In this document: positions 5,167-12,974 of the stretch, piece after piece | How the letters are laid out: each line of letters opens with the position of its first letter | How positions within the stretch are numbered: position 1 is the stretch's first letter | Assembly (NCBI GenBank): GCA_020629335.1 | Contig: JAHDDN010000117.1 | Coordinates: forward strand, 1 to 13,020 | Length of the DNA: 13,020 bases | Reading direction: 5' to 3' | Source of the DNA: Chitinophagales bacterium | Lineage (GTDB): Bacteria > Bacteroidota > Bacteroidia > Chitinophagales > UBA2359 | Program-made: the position numbers and the translations under genes | The notes under the pieces: model-generated | Databases searched by the model: none | What the model saw: only the letters and a program-made list of their open reading frames with translations | What the model was told of the DNA's origin: nothing

Positions 5167-8028
5167 TTACCCTAATTCTTCATAGGCTTCTAATGGCGGA
5201 CAAGTACAAACCAAGTTTCTATCGCCATGAGAATTATTCACTCTATTAACGCTTGGCCAAAATTTATTGGCTCTTAAGTAAGGCATTGGATAGACTGCTT
5301 TTTCTCTGCTATAAGGAAATAACCATTCATTAGCTACCGCCTCCTCTAATACATGAGGGGAGTTGACCAAAACATTATTTTTAGGATCTGCCTTGCCCGC
5401 TTCTATTTCCGTAATTTCTTGCTTGATGGCTATCATAGCATCACAGAAGCGATCGATTTCTTCTTTATCTTCACTTTCTGTGGGCTCTATCATAATAGTC
5501 CCAGCTACAGGCCAAGACATGGTAGGAGCGTGGAAGCCATAATCCATGAGTCGCTTAGCTACATCCTCCGCATCAATTCCAGCAGATTTTTTAAATGGGC
5601 GAATGTCAATGATTAGCTCGTGAGCTACTCGGCCATTTTTAGCAGTATATAAAATTTCATAATCTTTTTCTAAGCGGCTTTTTAGATAATTAGCATTGAG
5701 GATAGCCATCTCGGTAGCGTCTTGTAAACCTCGGCTACCTAATAGGAGAATGTAAGCATAAGAGATTAATAAAATACTCGAACTTCCCCAAGGTGCAGCA
5801 CTTACCGCAGCCCCTTTCTCGCCTCCTAAATAAACATGTTTAGGTAGATGTGGAGCTAAATGTTGGGCTACACAGATTGGCCCCATACCAGGGCCACCAC
5901 CTCCATGCGGAATACTAAAAGTTTTGTGTAAGTTGAGGTGGCAAACATCGGCTCCAATGATGGCTGGATTGGTCAAGCCTACTTGTGCATTCATATTAGC
6001 CCCATCCATATAGACTTGTCCACCGTATTGGTGAATTAAAGCGCAAATCTCTTTGACATTTTCTTCAAATACGCCATGTGTTGATGGATAAGTAATCATT
6101 AAGGCGCTGAGTTCGTTTTGGTGTTTTTCTGTTTTGGCTTTTAAGTCTTCTAAATCAATATCACCTCTTTCATTACATTTTACGACGACGACTTTCATGC
6201 CTGCCATGACTGCACTGGCAGGATTGGTACCATGAGCAGAGGAGGGGATCAAAGCGACATTCCTATCCTTATGTCCATTAGCTAGATGATAATTACGGAT
6301 GCATAGTAAGCCAGCATATTCTCCTTGTGCACCAGAATTAGGTTGCAAAGAACAAGCATCAAATCCAGTGATTTCGCATAGCTGATCAGATAAATGTTTG
6401 AATACTTTTTGATAGCCTTTAGTCTGTTCTATGGGAGCGAATGGATGAATATTCGCAAAATGAGGAATGCTGATAGGATAAAGCTGAGTGGCAGCATTAA
6501 GCTTCATAGTACAGGAGCCTAATGGAATCATAGAATGCACTAATGATAAATCTTTACTTTCTAATTGTTTGATATAACGCATCATTTTGGTCTCCGAATG
6601 GTGGCTATTAAAAACGGGATGCGTGAGAAATTCAGAGCTACGCTTTAGCGTATCTGGAATTTGCAAATCATTAGACAGCTCCACTTTGTCGATTCCTTTA
6701 GCTCCGACAAAATTAGCGAATACTTGAATTAAGTTGATTAGATCCGCATCTGTACATGATTCATCAATAGAGATGGTACATTTACGATCGTCAATGTAGC
6801 GTAGATTAATTGCTTGTTTTTCTGCTTGTTCTTTTAGGGCTTTTGTCGATAGGCCATTAGGCATTTCAATGCAAAGTGTATCAAAGAAACAATCATTTAT
6901 TTGTTGATAATTTAAAGCTTTTAATTGATCGTTTAGGAAGCGTGTTTTTTGGTGGATTTTATGGGCGATTTCTTTTAGACCTTTTGGGCCGTGATAGACG
7001 GCATACATACTGGCCATGATTGCTAAAAGAGCTTGAGCGGTACATATATTAGAGGTGGCCCTTTCTCTTCTGATGTGTTGTTCTCTGGTTTGGAGGGCCA
7101 TTCGGTAGGCTTGTTTTTCTCTTCTATCGAGAGAAACACCGATAATACGTCCAGGTATATTTCTTTTGAAATCGTCTTTAGTGGCCAGATAGGCTGCGTG
7201 TGGCCCACCGTAACCTAAAGGAATTCCAAAACGCTGTGTATTGCCTACTACTATATCTGCCCCTAACTCTCCAGGTGGAGTCAATAAACAAAGACTCATT
7301 AAATCGGCTGCAAAAATGACATAAGCGCCGACGTCTTTTGCTTGTTGAATCAATTGGTGATAGCTATCTACTCGTCCGTCTACATCAGGATATTGTAATA
7401 AAATTGCGAATACATCTTCTCCTAATTTGTTTTCTTTATTAGGATCAGCCACATCTACCTCTATATTTAGTGGGTGTGCTCTGGTATAGAGTACGTCTAT
7501 TGTTTGAGGAAGGCATTGATGATCTACTAAGATTCGGTGAGCAGCCGCTTTCTTTTTAGATTTGTTTCTGAGTACGTGGCTCATGGTCATGGCTTCTGCA
7601 GCGGCGGTTGCTTCATCTAAAAGAGATGCATTTGCGATTTCCATTGCTGTTAAATCGCTCACCATGGTTTGGAAATTGAGCAATGCTTCCAAGCGTCCTT
7701 GCGCAATTTCTGCTTGGTAAGGGGTGTATTGTGTATACCAGGCAGGATTTTCGAGTATATTTCTGCGTATTACAGAAGGCAGTATACAGTTGTAATACCC
7801 CAAACCAATATAGGATTTGAACAGTTGATTTTGGTTTCCAACTGATTGGATATAATTGAGGTAATCGTATTCAGACATTTGATCGGCGATATTAAGCGCT
7901 TGATTAAGTCTGATGGAAGCAGGGATTACTTCATCAATGAGTTGGTTCATAGATGAAATACCTATTTGCTCTAACATGGCTTGTTTTTGAGCATCGTCTG
8001 GGCCAAGGTGCCTATCTACAAATTGCAT
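5167..8028 (-). CDS. gcvP: Glycine dehydrogenase (aminomethyl-transferring), P-protein of the glycine cleavage system
   Basis: Cytoplasmic PLP enzyme that decarboxylates glycine and passes the aminomethyl group to the lipoyl arm of GcvH; with GcvT and Lpd it yields CO2, NH3 and methylene-tetrahydrofolate. At 953 residues it is the full single-chain form (about 950-960 is usual), not the split GcvPA/GcvPB type. The start RHLGPDD (6-12) is the family's standard N-terminus. The N-terminal half (to ~440) carries GYGGPHAA and the C-terminal half carries GSCTMKLNA (from Gly504) and the PLP-binding stretch [20 protein letters not shown] with Lys702 as the Schiff-base lysine. No gcvT or gcvH is nearby. 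A TAnnTTTG box 71 bases upstream, next to the stop of the preceding gene, suggests its own promoter. No glycine riboswitch is visible. Confidence 0.98.
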   Translation of the reverse strand: MQFVDRHLGPDDAQKQAMLEQIGISSMNQLIDEVIPASIRLNQALNIADQMSEYDYLNYIQSVGNQNQLFKSYIGLGYYNCILPSVIRRNILENPAWYTQYTPYQAEIAQGRLEALLNFQTMVSDLTAMEIANASLLDEATAAAEAMTMSHVLRNKSKKKAAAHRILVDHQCLPQTIDVLYTRAHPLNIEVDVADPNKENKLGEDVFAILLQYPDVDGRVDSYHQLIQQAKDVGAYVIFAADLMSLCLLTPPGELGADIVVGNTQRFGIPLGYGGPHAAYLATKDDFKRNIPGRIIGVSLDRREKQAYRMALQTREQHIRRERATSNICTAQALLAIMASMYAVYHGPKGLKEIAHKIHQKTRFLNDQLKALNYQQINDCFFDTLCIEMPNGLSTKALKEQAEKQAINLRYIDDRKCTISIDESCTDADLINLIQVFANFVGAKGIDKVELSNDLQIPDTLKRSSEFLTHPVFNSHHSETKMMRYIKQLESKDLSLVHSMIPLGSCTMKLNAATQLYPISIPHFANIHPFAPIEQTKGYQKVFKHLSDQLCEITGFDACSLQPNSGAQGEYAGLLCIRNYHLANGHKDRNVALIPSSAHGTNPASAVMAGMKVVVVKCNERGDIDLEDLKAKTEKHQNELSALMITYPSTHGVFEENVKEICALIHQYGGQVYMDGANMNAQVGLTNPAIIGADVCHLNLHKTFSIPHGGGGPGMGPICVAQHLAPHLPKHVYLGGEKGAAVSAAPWGSSSILLISYAYILLLGSRGLQDATEMAILNANYLKSRLEKDYEILYTAKNGRVAHELIIDIRPFKKSAGIDAEDVAKRLMDYGFHAPTMSWPVAGTIMIEPTESEDKEEIDRFCDAMIAIKQEITEIEAGKADPKNNVLVNSPHVLEEAVANEWLFPYSREKAVYPMPYLRANKFWPSVNRVNNSHGDRNLVCTCPPLEAYEELG

Positions 8029-8098
8029 AAGTCTCTTATTTCGTCATTACTAGAGAAAAACATCAAAAAGTGTAAAAAGTTGTTGTTGTTATTGGCCC

Positions 8099-8106
8099 CA
8101 AAGGTA
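8099..8106 (-). promoter_or_regulatory. Probable -7 promoter box of gcvP
   Basis: On the minus strand the sequence is TACCTTTG, an exact TAnnTTTG match, three bases after the stop codon of the upstream hydrolase gene. It would give a leader of about 65 bases. The nearest upstream TTG (8131-8133) leaves a 24-base spacer, longer than ideal, so the -33 part is uncertain. Confidence 0.5.
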
Positions 8107-8109
8107 ATC

Positions 8110-9117
8110 TTAATCTTTAGTAATAGGCGTCAATTTTAAAACATTTTCGATGAAATTATAAGATTTTTTTCTCACTATATCTAAGTCATTTGACTGAAAC
8201 TTAGAGAGCATACAATGTGCGGCAGCAGAATTAACGCTTACGCTTTCTTGAAGTGGCTCAGGTGTACTAATTTGATCAAAGAATTGGTGGATGGCATCTA
8301 TAGAAATCACCATATCTCTTTTTTCTTCATTTTCATACCAGTAAGCACAGAAGATTGGCATTTTAAGCTTTTCAAAGGTACTTTGTGTCATTGTCTCATT
8401 TATAAGGCTTCTAAGAGCGACTACGCCTTCTAGGCGATATTGGGTAGTCCAATATTGTTCGCCACCACGATTAAGGGTGAATGATCGATGGTTGCCTCCC
8501 ATGACTTTACGAGCTATTTGTAATCCCCAAGGGTAAGTCAATAATTTAGAATTTGGGTCATTGATATCGATATTAGGGGAGTACATTAGTATTGAGTGAA
8601 CCAGTTCGGGATTATGAGCTGCTAAGTAAGTGGCTAAGGTACTGCCTGTAGAAGAGGAGAGGAGGATGACTTTATCTCCTAGCTTTTGGGCGATGGCGAT
8701 AGCCTCTTTAGCTGATTCTATCAGATCTTTAGGAGTAATATCTTTGAAAGATTCGATATCGTCTATGCCGTGACCTGCCAATAGAGGAATGTATAGGTTG
8801 CAGCCATATCTTTTGGCAATATCTGGTATAACGGGATCGCCAGACATTGGGCTAGCGGAGAAACCATGTAAAAAGAGCATCGCATATTCGGTTTTTTGTT
8901 GGCTGGAGTCGGCCCATATGAGGCGACTTTCATTCCCTGCTCTTAGTTTGGGTATATTAGCATCTTTTTTGGCTACGTAATCATTTAATTCGTTGATAGA
9001 TAAGGAGGTGGCTTGGATTTTTGCATCGAATTCTGGATAGTTTGGGCGTGGGCCGAGTGCAAATACTAAGGTGAGTATTAGGATGAGAGCGATGAGGAGG
9101 TAGAGGAAGTACTTCAT
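8110..9117 (-). CDS. Membrane-anchored alpha/beta hydrolase (esterase/lysophospholipase-like)
   Basis: A 335-residue protein. Residues 2-21 form one hydrophobic helix, a signal anchor or uncleaved signal, so the enzyme part should face the periplasm. The alpha/beta hydrolase fold follows: LFLHGFSASP (81-90, oxyanion region), YIPLLAGHG (109-117), the nucleophile elbow LLSSSTGS (152-159) with Ser156, and a catalytic His, probably His301 in AAAHCM. Asp268 in KRDMV is a candidate acid residue. The elbow is S-x-S-x-G rather than the usual G-x-S-x-G. The substrate is unknown; a carboxylic ester is most likely. It lies 81 bases upstream of gcvP on the same strand but probably has no functional link, since gcvP appears to have its own promoter. 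Its own promoter was not identified; the upstream DNA carries the octamer arrays. Confidence 0.9.
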   Translation of the reverse strand: MKYFLYLLIALILILTLVFALGPRPNYPEFDAKIQATSLSINELNDYVAKKDANIPKLRAGNESRLIWADSSQQKTEYAMLFLHGFSASPMSGDPVIPDIAKRYGCNLYIPLLAGHGIDDIESFKDITPKDLIESAKEAIAIAQKLGDKVILLSSSTGSTLATYLAAHNPELVHSILMYSPNIDINDPNSKLLTYPWGLQIARKVMGGNHRSFTLNRGGEQYWTTQYRLEGVVALRSLINETMTQSTFEKLKMPIFCAYWYENEEKRDMVISIDAIHQFFDQISTPEPLQESVSVNSAAAHCMLSKFQSNDLDIVRKKSYNFIENVLKLTPITKD

Positions 9118-9120
9118 ATT

Positions 9121-9169
9121 AACTGAATTAACTGACTAACTGAGAAACTGACAAACTGGTAAACTGCTT
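9121..9169 (+). repeat. Octamer tandem array, six units (AACTGANN)
   Basis: Units AACTGAATT (9 bases), AACTGACT, AACTGAGA, AACTGACA, AACTGGTA and AACTGCTT follow each other without gaps. The constant part is AACTG; the last three bases vary. It begins three bases upstream of the hydrolase start codon, so it probably lies in that gene's leader or promoter region. Confidence 0.75.
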
Positions 9170-9178
9170 AAAGCTGTG

Positions 9179-9218
9179 TTTCGGTTAATCAGTTTATCAG
9201 TTATAACGTTTATTAGTT
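9179..9218 (-). repeat. Octamer tandem array, five units, inverted relative to the first
   Basis: On the minus strand the units are AACTAATA, AACGTTAT, AACTGATA, AACTGATT and AACCGAAA, all in an exact 8-base phase. It lies nine bases from the array at 9121-9169 in opposite orientation, so the two could pair into one long imperfect hairpin. Confidence 0.7.
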
Positions 9219-9225
9219 AAGATTT

Positions 9226-9362
9226 GGCTTAGGGATGGTAGCGGTACTCAGCGTAATGAAGTAGCTTACGGAACTTAGCTGGACGTAGGCTGGCCTGCAA
9301 GGCAGACAAGTACAGCTTAGTGGAGTAGCTGCTGAATAGCTGAGTGAGAGCGGACAGCCCGA
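9226..9362 (-). repeat. ~138-bp dispersed element, copy 2 (inverted)
   Basis: Read on the minus strand it matches 1871-2009 end to end: TCGGGCTGTCCG at one end, CTTGTCTGCC and GGCCAGCC in the middle, CCGTAAG, and CCATCCCTAAGCC at the other end. Here the TCGGGCTGTCCG end abuts a large palindrome (9363-9436); copy 1 has no such neighbour. So the two elements are separate units that happen to be joined. Confidence 0.75.
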
Positions 9363-9436
9363 CCCGATTTGTTTTTTGGCCAGCCCATGTAGGGGCGGAC
9401 CTGTGTGTCCGCCCGCTGGCCAAAAAACAAATCGGG
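9363..9436. repeat. Perfect 22-bp-arm palindrome enclosing a second hairpin
   Basis: The arm 9363-9384 (CCCGATTTG, six T, GGCCAGC) is perfectly complementary to 9415-9436. Inside, GGGCGGAC (9393-9400) pairs perfectly with GTCCGCCC (9407-9414) around the loop CTGTGT; only the eight bases 9385-9392 stay unpaired. The result is a 30-base-pair near-continuous hairpin. It ends 81 bases before rplU and lies between divergent genes, so it is not a terminator for either. GGGCGGAC...GTCCGCCC-type inner repeats occur in many unrelated genomes (from memory). Confidence 0.8.
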
Positions 9437-9485
9437 GAAGCCCCACAAAATTAATATTTTATTAGGATTATTAAACTAATGTAAG

Positions 9486-9493
9486 TATCTTTG
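9486..9493 (+). promoter_or_regulatory. -7 promoter box of the rplU-rpmA operon
   Basis: TATCTTTG matches TAnnTTTG exactly, 24 bases before the rplU ATG, giving a leader of roughly 20 bases. The -33 region (about 9458-9466) is AT-rich with no clear TTTG. No Shine-Dalgarno sequence precedes the ATG; the leader end is nearly all A and T. Confidence 0.65.
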
Positions 9494-9517
9494 CACACTG
9501 AAAAATAAGATAAAAAA

Positions 9518-9823
9518 ATGTTTGCAGTAGTAGAAATCGGTGGTGCTCAGTTTAAGGTTGAGCCAAACCAAGAAATATTCGTTAATCGTTTAGATGCTAA
9601 CGAAGGTGACAAAGTATCTTTTGACAAGGTACTAATGGTCAATGATGGTGGTGCGGTACGTATCGGGACACCAACAGTTAGTTCAACGGTAAATGCCACG
9701 GTTGTTGAGCATTTAAAAGGCGATAAAGTGATCGTATTCAAGAAGAAGAGAAGAAAAGGATACAGAGTGAAAAACGGTCATCGTCAGCACCTTACGAAGA
9801 TTAAGGTGGACAGTATTCTATAA
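9518..9823 (+). CDS. rplU: 50S ribosomal protein bL21
   Basis: A 101-residue large-subunit protein that binds 23S rRNA. It begins with the characteristic MFAVVEIGGAQFKVEPNQ, has the basic segment FKKKRRKGYRVKNGHRQ (73-89), and ends TKIKVDSIL, the typical length and layout of bL21. The ATG at 9518 follows a TAnnTTTG promoter. The rpmA gene begins 22 bases after the stop, the conserved rplU-rpmA order. The gene is ordinary and intact. Confidence 0.98.
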   Translation: MFAVVEIGGAQFKVEPNQEIFVNRLDANEGDKVSFDKVLMVNDGGAVRIGTPTVSSTVNATVVEHLKGDKVIVFKKKRRKGYRVKNGHRQHLTKIKVDSIL

Positions 9824-9845
9824 TTGATATTAAAATTTTAAAGAA

Positions 9846-10199
9846 ATGGCTCATAAAAAGGGGGCGGGTAGTTCGAAAAACGGTAGAGATTCTCAAAGTA
9901 ATCGCCTAGGTGTAAAAATCTATGGTGGTCAAGAGGCTATCAATGGGAACATTATAGTTCGCCAAAGAGGAACTCAATTTCACCTAGGTTCTGGTGTGAA
10001 AATGGGTAAAGACCACACTATATATGCAGTAGTGGATGGTACTGTACAATTTGAAACGAAAGCGAAAGGACGTAAATTTGTGTCTGTGATTCCACCAGGG
10101 CATAAAGTAATGAATGTAGCTGAGTTGAAGGAAGCGATTTCGAAGCTTTCGCCAGTTACTCCAGCTCCAAAGCCTGCTGAAAGCAGCGAGGAAGCATAA
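9846..10199 (+). CDS. rpmA: 50S ribosomal protein bL27, with C-terminal extension
   Basis: Large-subunit protein whose N-terminal tail reaches toward the peptidyl-transferase centre. [20 protein letters not shown] (1-20) and the [19 protein letters not shown] and [13 protein letters not shown] blocks are diagnostic. It starts directly with MAHKK, so there is no cleavable N-terminal extension of the kind seen in Firmicutes. The usual bL27 ends soon after KFVSVIP (~85 residues); here about 30 more residues follow, ending in a Pro/Ala/Glu-rich tail ([16 protein letters not shown]). It is cotranscribed with rplU and closed by the terminator at 10222-10253. Confidence 0.97.
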   Translation: MAHKKGAGSSKNGRDSQSNRLGVKIYGGQEAINGNIIVRQRGTQFHLGSGVKMGKDHTIYAVVDGTVQFETKAKGRKFVSVIPPGHKVMNVAELKEAISKLSPVTPAPKPAESSEEA

Positions 10200-10221
10200 A
10201 TAAATTGAAAGAGAAGAAAGA

Positions 10222-10253
10222 CCTGATTAGTGAATAACTAATCGGGTTTTTTT
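10222..10253 (+). terminator. Intrinsic terminator after rplU-rpmA
   Basis: The nine-base-pair stem CCTGATTAG / CTAATCGGG (one T-G pair) with loop TGAATAA is followed directly by seven T. It lies 22 bases after the rpmA stop and is the clearest terminator in the window. Confidence 0.9.
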
Positions 10254-10347
10254 GGTTTTAGGCCTATTTTTTCATTAAAAAGTGACGTAAAAACGTCAAA
10301 TTATGTGGCCTTTAACTAAATTTTTAAAAATTTAACTAAAGAATTAG

Positions 10348-10377
10348 TTGAAATTAAGTTAAAAGCCTTTATATTTG
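10348..10377 (+). promoter_or_regulatory. Promoter of the DUF1573 lipoprotein gene
   Basis: TTG at 10348-10350, a 19-base spacer, then TATATTTG at 10370-10377 (exact TAnnTTTG). Transcription should start near 10382, giving a ~50-base leader to the ATG at 10432. It lies downstream of the rpmA terminator, so a new transcription unit begins here. Confidence 0.7.
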
Positions 10378-10431
10378 TAATGTAATTTGAAAACAACATT
10401 TATTTCTAATAACAAAAATAATCATTTTAAG

Positions 10432-10962
10432 ATGAAAAATCTTTTTTCTTTAGTGATGACTTTAGTATTAGCTTCTTTTCTTTTAGCTAGCTGTAGCAGC
10501 AAATCTGCTCAGACTACAAAAGCTGATGATGCTAAGTCAACAACTACATCTGCAGCAGCAGATAAAGCGGCAGCCAGTAAAGATGCTGCAAAATCAGCTA
10601 ATGATCCTGATCCAGATACACCAAAAACATCTATGGAGTTTGCTGAAATGACACATGATTTCGGTGATATCAATGAAGGGGATAAGGTTAATCACGTATT
10701 TACATTCAAAAATACTGGTAATGAGCCATTAATCATTAGTAGTGCAAAAGGTTCATGTGGATGTACGGTTCCACAATGGCCAAAAGAGCCAATTCCACCA
10801 GGTGGTGACGGCGAGATCAAAGTAGAATTTAACTCTAAGAACAAGCCAGGTAAGCAAACAAAAACGGTTACGATCCACGCAAATACAGATCCAAACCCAA
10901 CTCGTTTGACAATCAAGGCTCAAGTAGCAAAAGATCCAAATAAAGACGAAGCGAAGAAATAA
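10432..10962 (+). CDS. DUF1573 domain lipoprotein
   Basis: A 176-residue envelope lipoprotein. Residues 1-20 form a lipoprotein signal peptide ending in lipobox LASC, so Cys21 is the lipidated first mature residue. Residues 22-65 are a low-complexity Ala/Lys/Asp/Ser/Thr linker. Residues 68-168 form a DUF1573 domain of immunoglobulin-like (ASPM/SPD-2/Hydin-like) type: HDFGDINEGDKV, FTFKNTGNEPLIIS, the signature GSCGCTVPQWPKEPIPPG (107-124) and VEFNSKNKPGKQTKTV. The open frame extends to a TTG at 10387, but that would place 15 polar residues before the signal peptide and start almost at the transcription start, so the ATG at 10432 is chosen. No acidic surface-export tag follows Cys21, so a periplasm-facing position is likely. 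Its role is unknown; these proteins are common in Bacteroidota. Confidence 0.92.
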   Translation: MKNLFSLVMTLVLASFLLASCSSKSAQTTKADDAKSTTTSAAADKAAASKDAAKSANDPDPDTPKTSMEFAEMTHDFGDINEGDKVNHVFTFKNTGNEPLIISSAKGSCGCTVPQWPKEPIPPGGDGEIKVEFNSKNKPGKQTKTVTIHANTDPNPTRLTIKAQVAKDPNKDEAKK

Positions 10963-11023
10963 ACATTTTTCTTAGCGATTTATTGAGGCAAGGCTGAACA
11001 GTTTAGCATGGTTTTAAGTTATT

Positions 11024-11878
11024 ATGAATATGAAAGAATATCTTTCGCTCATAAAATTTAGCCACACTGTTTTTGCCTTGCCTTTTGCTTTTATAGGCTT
11101 CTTTTTGGCTACCCATCATTTTGGTTATTCCTTTGAATGGATCAAACTTTTGTATGTCATACTCTGTATGATTTTTGCTCGAAGTGCTGCTATGGCCTTT
11201 AATCGTTATATTGATCGAGATATAGATGCGATTAATCCACGTACAGAGCAAAGAGAAATTCCAGCAGGTCTTATTCCAGCTAAGTCTGCCTTGTTTTTTG
11301 TGTTGCTAAACTGTGTATTATTTGTAGTAACAACCTACCTTATTAATCCACTTTGTTTTTATTTATCACCAATTGCCTTAACGGTTGTATTGGGATATAG
11401 TTATACTAAGCGATTTACGTCCTTATGTCACTTTGTATTAGGCGTAGGCTTAGCCTTAGCACCCCTAGGTGCCTTTTTAGCGGTATCCGAACACTTTGAG
11501 TTATTACCTGTTTTATTGGGCTTTATTGTCTTATTTTGGGTAAGTGGCTTTGATATTATTTATGCACTACAAGATGAAGAGTTTGATCAGGAGAATAAAC
11601 TGCATTCTGTTCCTTCCTTATTAGGCAAACAAAAAGCGCTTTGGGTATCTAAGCTATTGCATGTACTCTGCGCAGGATTATTATTATATACCGCTTATAT
11701 TGGTAATTTTGGATGGTGGTATTGGGGTGGTACTTTTATTTTTATAGGCTTATTAATTTATCAACATCTTTTAGTTAGCTATGATGACTTAAGTAGAGTT
11801 AACTTAGCATTTTTTACGACGAATGGAGTAGCAAGTGTTATTTTTGCTGCTTTTGTGTTGTTAGAATTATTAGTTTGA
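11024..11878 (+). CDS. UbiA-family polyprenyltransferase, probably for menaquinone synthesis (MqnP-like)
   Basis: Integral-membrane aromatic prenyltransferase of 284 residues with about eight or nine hydrophobic segments. Both Mg-prenyl-diphosphate motifs are present: N60-xxx-D64-xxx-D68 in NRYIDRDIDAINPRT, followed by the branch-typical EQREIPAG, and D177-xx-Y180-xx-Q183-D184-xxx-D188 in DIIYALQDEEFDQ. The wording of these motifs matches the 'putative 4-hydroxybenzoate polyprenyltransferase' subgroup linked to the futalosine pathway, where it would prenylate 1,4-dihydroxy-6-naphthoate; that substrate is inferred, as no other menaquinone gene is in the window. ATG at 11024 is chosen; a second ATG six bases on is equally possible. 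It starts 61 bases after the DUF1573 gene with no terminator between, and the next gene begins 22 bases after its stop. Confidence 0.93.
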   Translation: MNMKEYLSLIKFSHTVFALPFAFIGFFLATHHFGYSFEWIKLLYVILCMIFARSAAMAFNRYIDRDIDAINPRTEQREIPAGLIPAKSALFFVLLNCVLFVVTTYLINPLCFYLSPIALTVVLGYSYTKRFTSLCHFVLGVGLALAPLGAFLAVSEHFELLPVLLGFIVLFWVSGFDIIYALQDEEFDQENKLHSVPSLLGKQKALWVSKLLHVLCAGLLLYTAYIGNFGWWYWGGTFIFIGLLIYQHLLVSYDDLSRVNLAFFTTNGVASVIFAAFVLLELLV

Positions 11879-11900
11879 TCATACCATTAAATACAACTCA

Positions 11901-12920
11901 TTGGATTCACTCACACAAATCACCTTAGGAGCAGCGGTTGGAGAGGCTGTATTAGGTAGGAAAGTTGGAAATAAAGCCATTATATGGGGAGGAATAGCGG
12001 GTTTAATACCTGATTTAGATATTCTTTTCTTTCCTTTTGCGACAGAAGTACAACAATTATCCCTGCATAGAGGCTTTTCTCACTCTCTTTTATTCCCTTT
12101 TATAGCTGCGCCTATATTAGGGTATTTGCTGCATTCTTATTATAAAAAAGAAATGGCCAGTTTTTGGGGCTGGACACAATTGTTTTTTTGGAGCATAATC
12201 ACTCACCCATTATTAGATTCTCTGACTACTTATGGGACTCAATTATTTCTTCCGTTCAGTGATTTTAGGGTTTCAGAGAGTAGTGTGTTCATTGTTGACC
12301 CTGTTTATACCGTTCCATTTCTAATTAGCGTTATCATTTGTTGGAGATTAGCCAAAGAAAATAAACTTAGAAGAACGATTAATTATTTGGGTTTGGGGGT
12401 GAGTACACTTTACCTATGCTGGACTCAAGTCAATAAATATACCGTTAATAAGGTATTTACACATGCTATTGAGCAAAAAAATATACCTTATGAAAAGTAT
12501 TTTACAGCTCCTACGCCCCTAAATAACTTCCTTTGGTATGGCATTTTTAAGACCCAAGAAGGCTATCAATTAGCTTATTACTCCTTGTTTGATAAAGACG
12601 AAGAGGTGGAATTCAAATTTTTACCCAGCAATAAGGAGCTGATTGCTCCGATAGAGGACGCCTATGCCATAGATCGGCTAAAATGGTTTAGTCGAGATTT
12701 CTATAATGTAATTAATAAAGACGGTAAGTTGTACTTCAATAATTTGCTGTTTGGAACCATGAATCCATTTTCAGAAGGAGAGGAACCTGCCTATGTATTT
12801 AAGTTTGAGATTGTAAAAGAGGATAATGGAGAGATCGGTTTCAGAGAAGTAAGAGAAATACCAGAAAACACTTCTGATTGGTTTGGTATACTTTGGAGAA
12901 GAATAAAAGGGGAGAAGTAA
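11901..12920 (+). CDS. Membrane-bound metal-dependent hydrolase, YdjM family (DUF457)
   Basis: A 339-residue membrane protein. The start is TTG at 11901: the resulting MDSLTQITLGAAVGEAVLG is the standard N-terminus of this family, and the next in-frame ATG (residue 85) would remove the active-site region. Candidate metal-binding residues lie in PDLD (37-40), HRGFSHS (56-62), THPLLDSLTTYGT (101-113) and DPVYT (133-137). Hydrophobic helices lie at about 5-37, 63-78, 90-105, 129-148 and 160-173. From about 185 a soluble C-terminal domain (~155 residues) follows. It lies 22 bases after the prenyltransferase stop and is likely cotranscribed. The YdjM fold is known as a putative metal-dependent hydrolase; no substrate is established that I know of. 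Confidence 0.9.
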   Translation: MDSLTQITLGAAVGEAVLGRKVGNKAIIWGGIAGLIPDLDILFFPFATEVQQLSLHRGFSHSLLFPFIAAPILGYLLHSYYKKEMASFWGWTQLFFWSIITHPLLDSLTTYGTQLFLPFSDFRVSESSVFIVDPVYTVPFLISVIICWRLAKENKLRRTINYLGLGVSTLYLCWTQVNKYTVNKVFTHAIEQKNIPYEKYFTAPTPLNNFLWYGIFKTQEGYQLAYYSLFDKDEEVEFKFLPSNKELIAPIEDAYAIDRLKWFSRDFYNVINKDGKLYFNNLLFGTMNPFSEGEEPAYVFKFEIVKEDNGEIGFREVREIPENTSDWFGILWRRIKGEK

Positions 12921-12947
12921 AACAAATTAATAATAAAAAAGGACTGA

Positions 12948-12974
12948 TTCCTAATAAAGTGTTTTATTAAGGAA
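12948..12974. terminator. Hairpin after the YdjM-like gene, possible terminator
   Basis: TTCCTAATAAA pairs with TTTATTAAGGAA (one bulged base) around a short GTGT loop, 28 bases after the stop. No T-tract follows on the plus strand (CGTTTAAAAAA). On the minus strand six T lie seven bases beyond the stem. Its role as terminator is uncertain. Confidence 0.35.

Larger units (their letters stand above)
9118..9517. other. Divergent intergenic region made almost entirely of repeats
   Basis: The 400 bases between the leftward hydrolase gene and rightward rplU hold, in order: a pair of octamer arrays (9121-9218), an inverted copy of the ~138-bp element (9226-9362), a perfect palindrome (9363-9436), and about 80 AT-rich bases with the rplU promoter. 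Minus-strand open frames here (9213-9446 and 9229-9423) only translate the repeats. The GC-rich part (about 9280-9440) contrasts sharply with its AT-rich flanks. Confidence 0.8.

Noticed and set aside
8029..8109. Glycine riboswitch upstream of gcvP
   Set aside because: The gap is only 81 bases, too short for a tandem glycine aptamer, and no matching structure was seen.
9213..9446. Two overlapping minus-strand open frames (64 and 77 residues) between the hydrolase and rplU genes
   Set aside because: They translate the dispersed element and the large palindrome; the Cys/Pro/Ser-rich sequence is a by-product of repeat DNA, and the other repeat copy does not keep the frame.
10387..10431. TTG at 10387 as start of the DUF1573 gene
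   Set aside because: It would add 15 polar residues before the lipoprotein signal peptide and lies about five bases from the predicted transcription start; ATG 10432 gives a normal signal peptide.
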